Part shown: positions 61,264 to 64,000 of the stretch, in pieces
Layout: each line of letters opens with the position of its first letter
Numbering within the stretch: position 1 is the first letter of the stretch
Source of the DNA: Flavobacterium tibetense
GTDB lineage: Bacteria; Bacteroidota; Bacteroidia; Flavobacteriales; Flavobacteriaceae
Length of the DNA: 64,000 nt
NCBI RefSeq assembly: GCF_003293845.1
Contig: NZ_QLST01000002.1
Coordinates: forward strand, 1 to 64,000
Reading direction: 5' to 3'
The notes under the pieces: model-generated
The model's database searches: none
The model's input: only the letters and a program-made list of their open reading frames with translations
What the model was told of the DNA's origin: nothing
Translations under genes and position numbers: made by a program

Positions 61264-61706
61264 TGTCGCAAGCAGAAGATTTCTTAACTCCTGAAGAAGA
61301 ACAAGAAATTGTTCGTGCTATTACTGAAGCTGAAAGTAACACTTCGGGTGAAATACGTGTGCATTTAGAAGAACATACAGAAAAACCTCCGTTCGAAAGA
61401 GCCAAGGAGGTTTTTTTTACCTTAAATATGCATGAAACAGAACAGCGTAATGGCGTTTTATTTTACGTTGGCGTGGCGGATCATTCCTTTGTGATTCTTG
61501 GAGACGAAGGCATTAATAAAGTAGTGGAAGCTGATTTTTGGGAATGCACCAAAGATGTTGTGATTTCCAATTTCAAGAACAAAGCATACAAAAAAGGTTT
61601 GGTAGAAGGCATTTTAAGAGCTGGCGAACGCTTACAAACGTATTTCCCGTTCCAACATGACGATACCAATGAACTATCAAACGAAATCTCCAAAGGAAAA
61701 CTATGA
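61263..61706 (+). CDS. TPM-domain protein (soluble)
   Basis: 147 residues with the TPM/DUF477 block: TPEEEQEIVRAITEAESNTSGEIRVHLEEH, then NGVLFYVGVADHSFVILGDEGINKVV and the C-terminal YFPFQHDDTNELSNEI. No signal peptide or membrane segment is seen. It is coupled to lemA on one side and to the second TPM gene on the other (4-nt overlap), so a joint role in a membrane-linked complex is likely. Confidence 0.88.
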   Translation: MSQAEDFLTPEEEQEIVRAITEAESNTSGEIRVHLEEHTEKPPFERAKEVFFTLNMHETEQRNGVLFYVGVADHSFVILGDEGINKVVEADFWECTKDVVISNFKNKAYKKGLVEGILRAGERLQTYFPFQHDDTNELSNEISKGKL

Positions 61707-62506
61707 GAAATTCCAATATAAAAATTTCAAATACCAATAGTTGGATTGGATTGCTTTTCCTTTTTCTTTTTGGAATAAATTACTCATTTGCTCAGTTTGA
61801 TATTCCTAAAAAACCAAGTTTTCAAACCAGTGTTTATGATTATGCGAATTTGTTGAGTCCGAATGAAAAAGCGCAATTAGAAAATAAATTGATTCGATAT
61901 TCTGATTCTACTTCTACGCAAATTGTAGTTATTACAATTGAAGATTTAAAAGGCGAATACATTGGTACATTAGCGCCACAATGGGGTCAAGAATGGGGTG
62001 TTGGACAAAAAGACTTAGGCAACGGAATTGTAATTCTTCTCTCTAAAAACGACCGAAAAATTTGGATTGCTCCCGGTTATGGTGCAGAAATACGTTTAAC
62101 AGCTGGAGTTAATGGAGAAATTATACGAAATATAATTACTCCAGAATTCAAAGCAGGAAGTTACTACAACGGCTTAGACAAAGGTGCTGATGCTATTTTT
62201 GATGTTTTAAACGGAGAATTCAAAGGTCAACGCAAATCAAACAAAAAATCTTCTCCGATTCCTATTTTTATTTTTATAGGAATTGTAATTGTAATAATCA
62301 TACTTTCTTCCAAAAACAAAGGTGGTCGAGGTGGCAACAGCGGAAGATTTGCTGGACCAAGTTTGGGCGACATTATTATACTAAGTAGCTTAGGAAGAAG
62401 TGGCGGATTCGGTGGCTCATCAGGCGGTGGTTTTGGTGGTGGCGGATTCGGTGGTGGTTTTGGCGGCGGTGGATTCTCTGGTGGTGGTGCTGGCGGAAGT
62501 TGGTAG
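61703..62506 (+). CDS. TPM-domain membrane protein with Gly-rich tail
   Basis: 267 residues. A signal peptide or first membrane segment (LLFLFLFGINYSFAQ) is followed by a TPM domain (YDYANLLSPNEKAQLENKL; LGNGIVILLSKNDRKIWIAPGYGAE), a second membrane segment (about 190-205) and a tail rich in Gly (GGFGGSSGGGFGGGGFGGG). This is the YgcG-like layout. It is the third gene of the lemA-TPM-TPM unit, overlapping the one before by 4 nt. Confidence 0.9.
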   Translation: MRNSNIKISNTNSWIGLLFLFLFGINYSFAQFDIPKKPSFQTSVYDYANLLSPNEKAQLENKLIRYSDSTSTQIVVITIEDLKGEYIGTLAPQWGQEWGVGQKDLGNGIVILLSKNDRKIWIAPGYGAEIRLTAGVNGEIIRNIITPEFKAGSYYNGLDKGADAIFDVLNGEFKGQRKSNKKSSPIPIFIFIGIVIVIIILSSKNKGGRGGNSGRFAGPSLGDIIILSSLGRSGGFGGSSGGGFGGGGFGGGFGGGGFSGGGAGGSW

Positions 62507-62850
62507 GAATCAAAGTGGAAAGTAAAAAGTACAAAGTGGAAAGTTTTGAGATTGATTTTCGGATTTTTGACACGAAGACACGAAGTCGCTAAGATTTTTT
62601 ATTTTTTTCTATTTTTTAAATCTGTGTTCCAAAAAAAGAGACGTAAGAAATTAGATTTTCTGATTTTGGAATTTGGAATTTAAAATATTGGAATTCTTTC
62701 TTTTAACCACAAAGGAAACAAAGAAGGCACAAAGTTCACTAAGATTTTCGGATGTTCAGATTTCAGATAATTGGAATTTAAATTATTGAAATTTTTGTTT
62801 GAACTTGATTTTTGAACTTGAACTCGACATTGAATTTGACATTAAATAAT
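62507..62850. other. Intergenic repeat-rich region, no gene seen
   Basis: About 340 bases without a supported frame. It contains GTGGAAAGTAAAAAGTACAA near 62513, CACGAAGTCGCTAAG near 62578, a TTAACCACAAAGGAAACAAA stretch near 62703 and a TTGAACTTGAA-type phrase near 62800. All belong to the dispersed intergenic families. Confidence 0.55.
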
Positions 62851-62886
62851 AAAAAAACTCGTTAGTATTTCCTAACGAGTTTTTTG
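62851..62886. terminator. Bidirectional terminator
   Basis: Stem AAAAAACTCGTTAG/CTAACGAGTTTTTT (14 bp) with a 6-nt loop. It ends the leftward barrel gene and the rightward TPM unit. Confidence 0.9.
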
Positions 62887-62888
62887 TT

Positions 62889-64000
62889 TTAGTCCATAAA
62901 TATCATTCCGTTTCCATCATCTTTTTTACCTCCAAATTTTTCTAATTTATACGTTAATGAAAACATAGCGTAACGTTGTAATACTGTATTTTCCATATCT
63001 GTAATGGCTGTTGGGGTAATGGTTCTTGTTGCGCTTATGTTTTGATTTAGTACATCGTAAACCTTAACTTTTGCTGTTAGTTTGTCTTTGTAAAAATTGT
63101 ATCCCAAACTTAAATTCCATAAATAAAAATCTTTTTGAAAGCCGTCTGCAATATTAGAATTGTAATTGTATCCAAAATCACTTCCAAAAACGAATTTTTT
63201 TGGCCAATAACTGGTAATTTCTAGCTTAGCACTGTGCAAGAAATTTTGGGCATTATCAATAATATAATTTGTAAAGTCGTTAGAAATGAAAGTATAGCGG
63301 TAAGATGGATTAACGGTAATGATTTCGTCAATTGACCAAGTTACATTTACTCGTGGGTTTAATGTAAAACTTTGTGACTCAAATAACGTATTATTGGTTA
63401 AACCTTGATTGTAATTTTGAGAAAATTGCATTCCAAAGCCATATTTAAAAGTTCTTTTTTCTTTTTTCAACGATTTATTATAATTAAACCCAACATATGA
63501 ATTATAAGCTCTATCTATATTTTCATAAGTTGTAATTGCTTTAAAATCTTCATTAAAAACTGTCGAAGCTACAACTTGATTTACATTAAAATCTCCGCCA
63601 AAATAAGCATAAAATCCACTTCTAGTAGCATAATCATAATTATTGTAATTGGAGTATAAAGTGTAATTTTCAGTTGGTTTCAAATTTGCATTTCCAATGA
63701 TTGTATTAATTGGATTAGCAAGGTTTTCAAATGGTAACAATTGATTTGCAGTAGGTAAATTAACACTGTATGTAAAATAACTATAAATCGATTTTGATTT
63801 CCCCAATGTTAAGCTAAAATACCCATTCATTTTAGGGTAAATGTAATTTTTATTGACCATTGTTTTATCAGATAAATACAAAGACTCATTTTCAAAGCGT
63901 ATGATCTCTGTTCCAACAGAAAGACTTCCTCTAATTTTCTTTTTTCTTAAACTTAATCCAACCATTGGAGTGATTGAATTAGTTGTTGATGAAATCTCAT
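62889..64000 (-). CDS. Outer-membrane beta-barrel protein, N-terminus beyond the window
   Basis: The frame is open from 62889 to the window edge at 64000 with no start needed; only about 370 C-terminal residues are seen. They form beta strands with many Tyr and Asn (NYTLYSNYNNYDYATRSGFYAYFGG, TVNPSYRYTFISNDF, LWNLSLGYNFYKDKLTAKVKVYDVLNQN) and end AMFSLTYKLEKFGGKKDDGNGMIFMD, like the outer_membrane_beta-barrel_3 family, which are receptor-like barrels with a CarboxypepD_reg-like start. The upstream part is missing, so TonB-linked function is not shown. Confidence 0.8.
   Translation of the reverse strand, partial: EISSTTNSITPMVGLSLRKKKIRGSLSVGTEIIRFENESLYLSDKTMVNKNYIYPKMNGYFSLTLGKSKSIYSYFTYSVNLPTANQLLPFENLANPINTIIGNANLKPTENYTLYSNYNNYDYATRSGFYAYFGGDFNVNQVVASTVFNEDFKAITTYENIDRAYNSYVGFNYNKSLKKEKRTFKYGFGMQFSQNYNQGLTNNTLFESQSFTLNPRVNVTWSIDEIITVNPSYRYTFISNDFTNYIIDNAQNFLHSAKLEITSYWPKKFVFGSDFGYNYNSNIADGFQKDFYLWNLSLGYNFYKDKLTAKVKVYDVLNQNISATRTITPTAITDMENTVLQRYAMFSLTYKLEKFGGKKDDGNGMIFMD

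Noticed and set aside
62376..62573. A His/Arg-rich frame on the minus strand at the end of the second TPM gene
   Set aside because: It is the complement of the Gly-rich codons of the TPM tail and has no independent support.

Overview
The window is a stretch of a low-GC Bacteroidota chromosome, almost certainly Flavobacteriaceae and Flavobacterium-like. The signs are SusC/SusD, GSCFA, DUF2851, DUF5522 and PNGase F-like families, promoters of the TTTG / TAnnTTTG type, genes that mostly lack Shine-Dalgarno sequences while rpsU has a strong one, and families of short intergenic repeats. No IS element, prophage, rRNA operon or CRISPR array was seen.

Layout. (1) 1-1720: the rpsU-xerC-hpf operon, running left into a cut tRNA-Thr. 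(2) 1.8-13.9 kb: an acyl-CoA dehydrogenase, a helix-hairpin-helix protein, an NSS-type sodium symporter with a 51-residue membrane partner, PspC-like and DUF2851 proteins, a secreted PNGase F-like amidase, two unknown membrane proteins, a CBS-domain cystathionine beta-synthase and a putative porin. (3) 14.0-18.7 kb: a SusC/SusD uptake pair. (4) 18.8-29.7 kb: housekeeping genes (rnhB, lipB, lysS, hemL), a LysM glucosaminidase, an ACC deaminase/D-cysteine desulfhydrase-like enzyme, hutU and small proteins. (5) 29.7-46.8 kb: a long leftward catabolic cluster. It starts at a TetR regulator and continues paaE-A-B-C-D-G-H-I-J-Z, an enoyl-CoA hydratase, paaY, an E2 acyltransferase, ilvE and a fused E1 alpha/beta dehydrogenase. 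No phenylacetate-CoA ligase (paaK) is present. (6) 46.9-54.5 kb: a rhodanese, then a five-gene envelope signalling module: NarL-type response regulator, OmpA/PD40 protein, TPR histidine kinase, beta-propeller protein and a small secreted protein. (7) 54.5-64 kb: GSCFA, RidA, a coiled-coil protein, alaS, an M23 peptidase, MerR, LemA, two TPM proteins and the C-terminal part of an outer-membrane beta-barrel.

Main new points. Each of the three promoters of the signalling module carries a near-palindromic motif (core GGCAATTGCC or GGCATTTGCC). The motif ends exactly 29 nt upstream of the end of a TTTG -7 box in all three cases, which suggests a self-contained regulon. The paa cluster is preceded by three matching sites (TAACnnnTGTTA), two around the paaE promoter and one upstream of the TetR gene. 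Its make-up suggests a route from phenylalanine through phenylpyruvate straight to phenylacetyl-CoA, by IlvE and the 2-oxoacid dehydrogenase. Nearly every gap between its genes holds a short dispersed repeat or hairpin.

Limits: all family names come from reading motifs by eye. No database search, structure prediction or repeat count was run.
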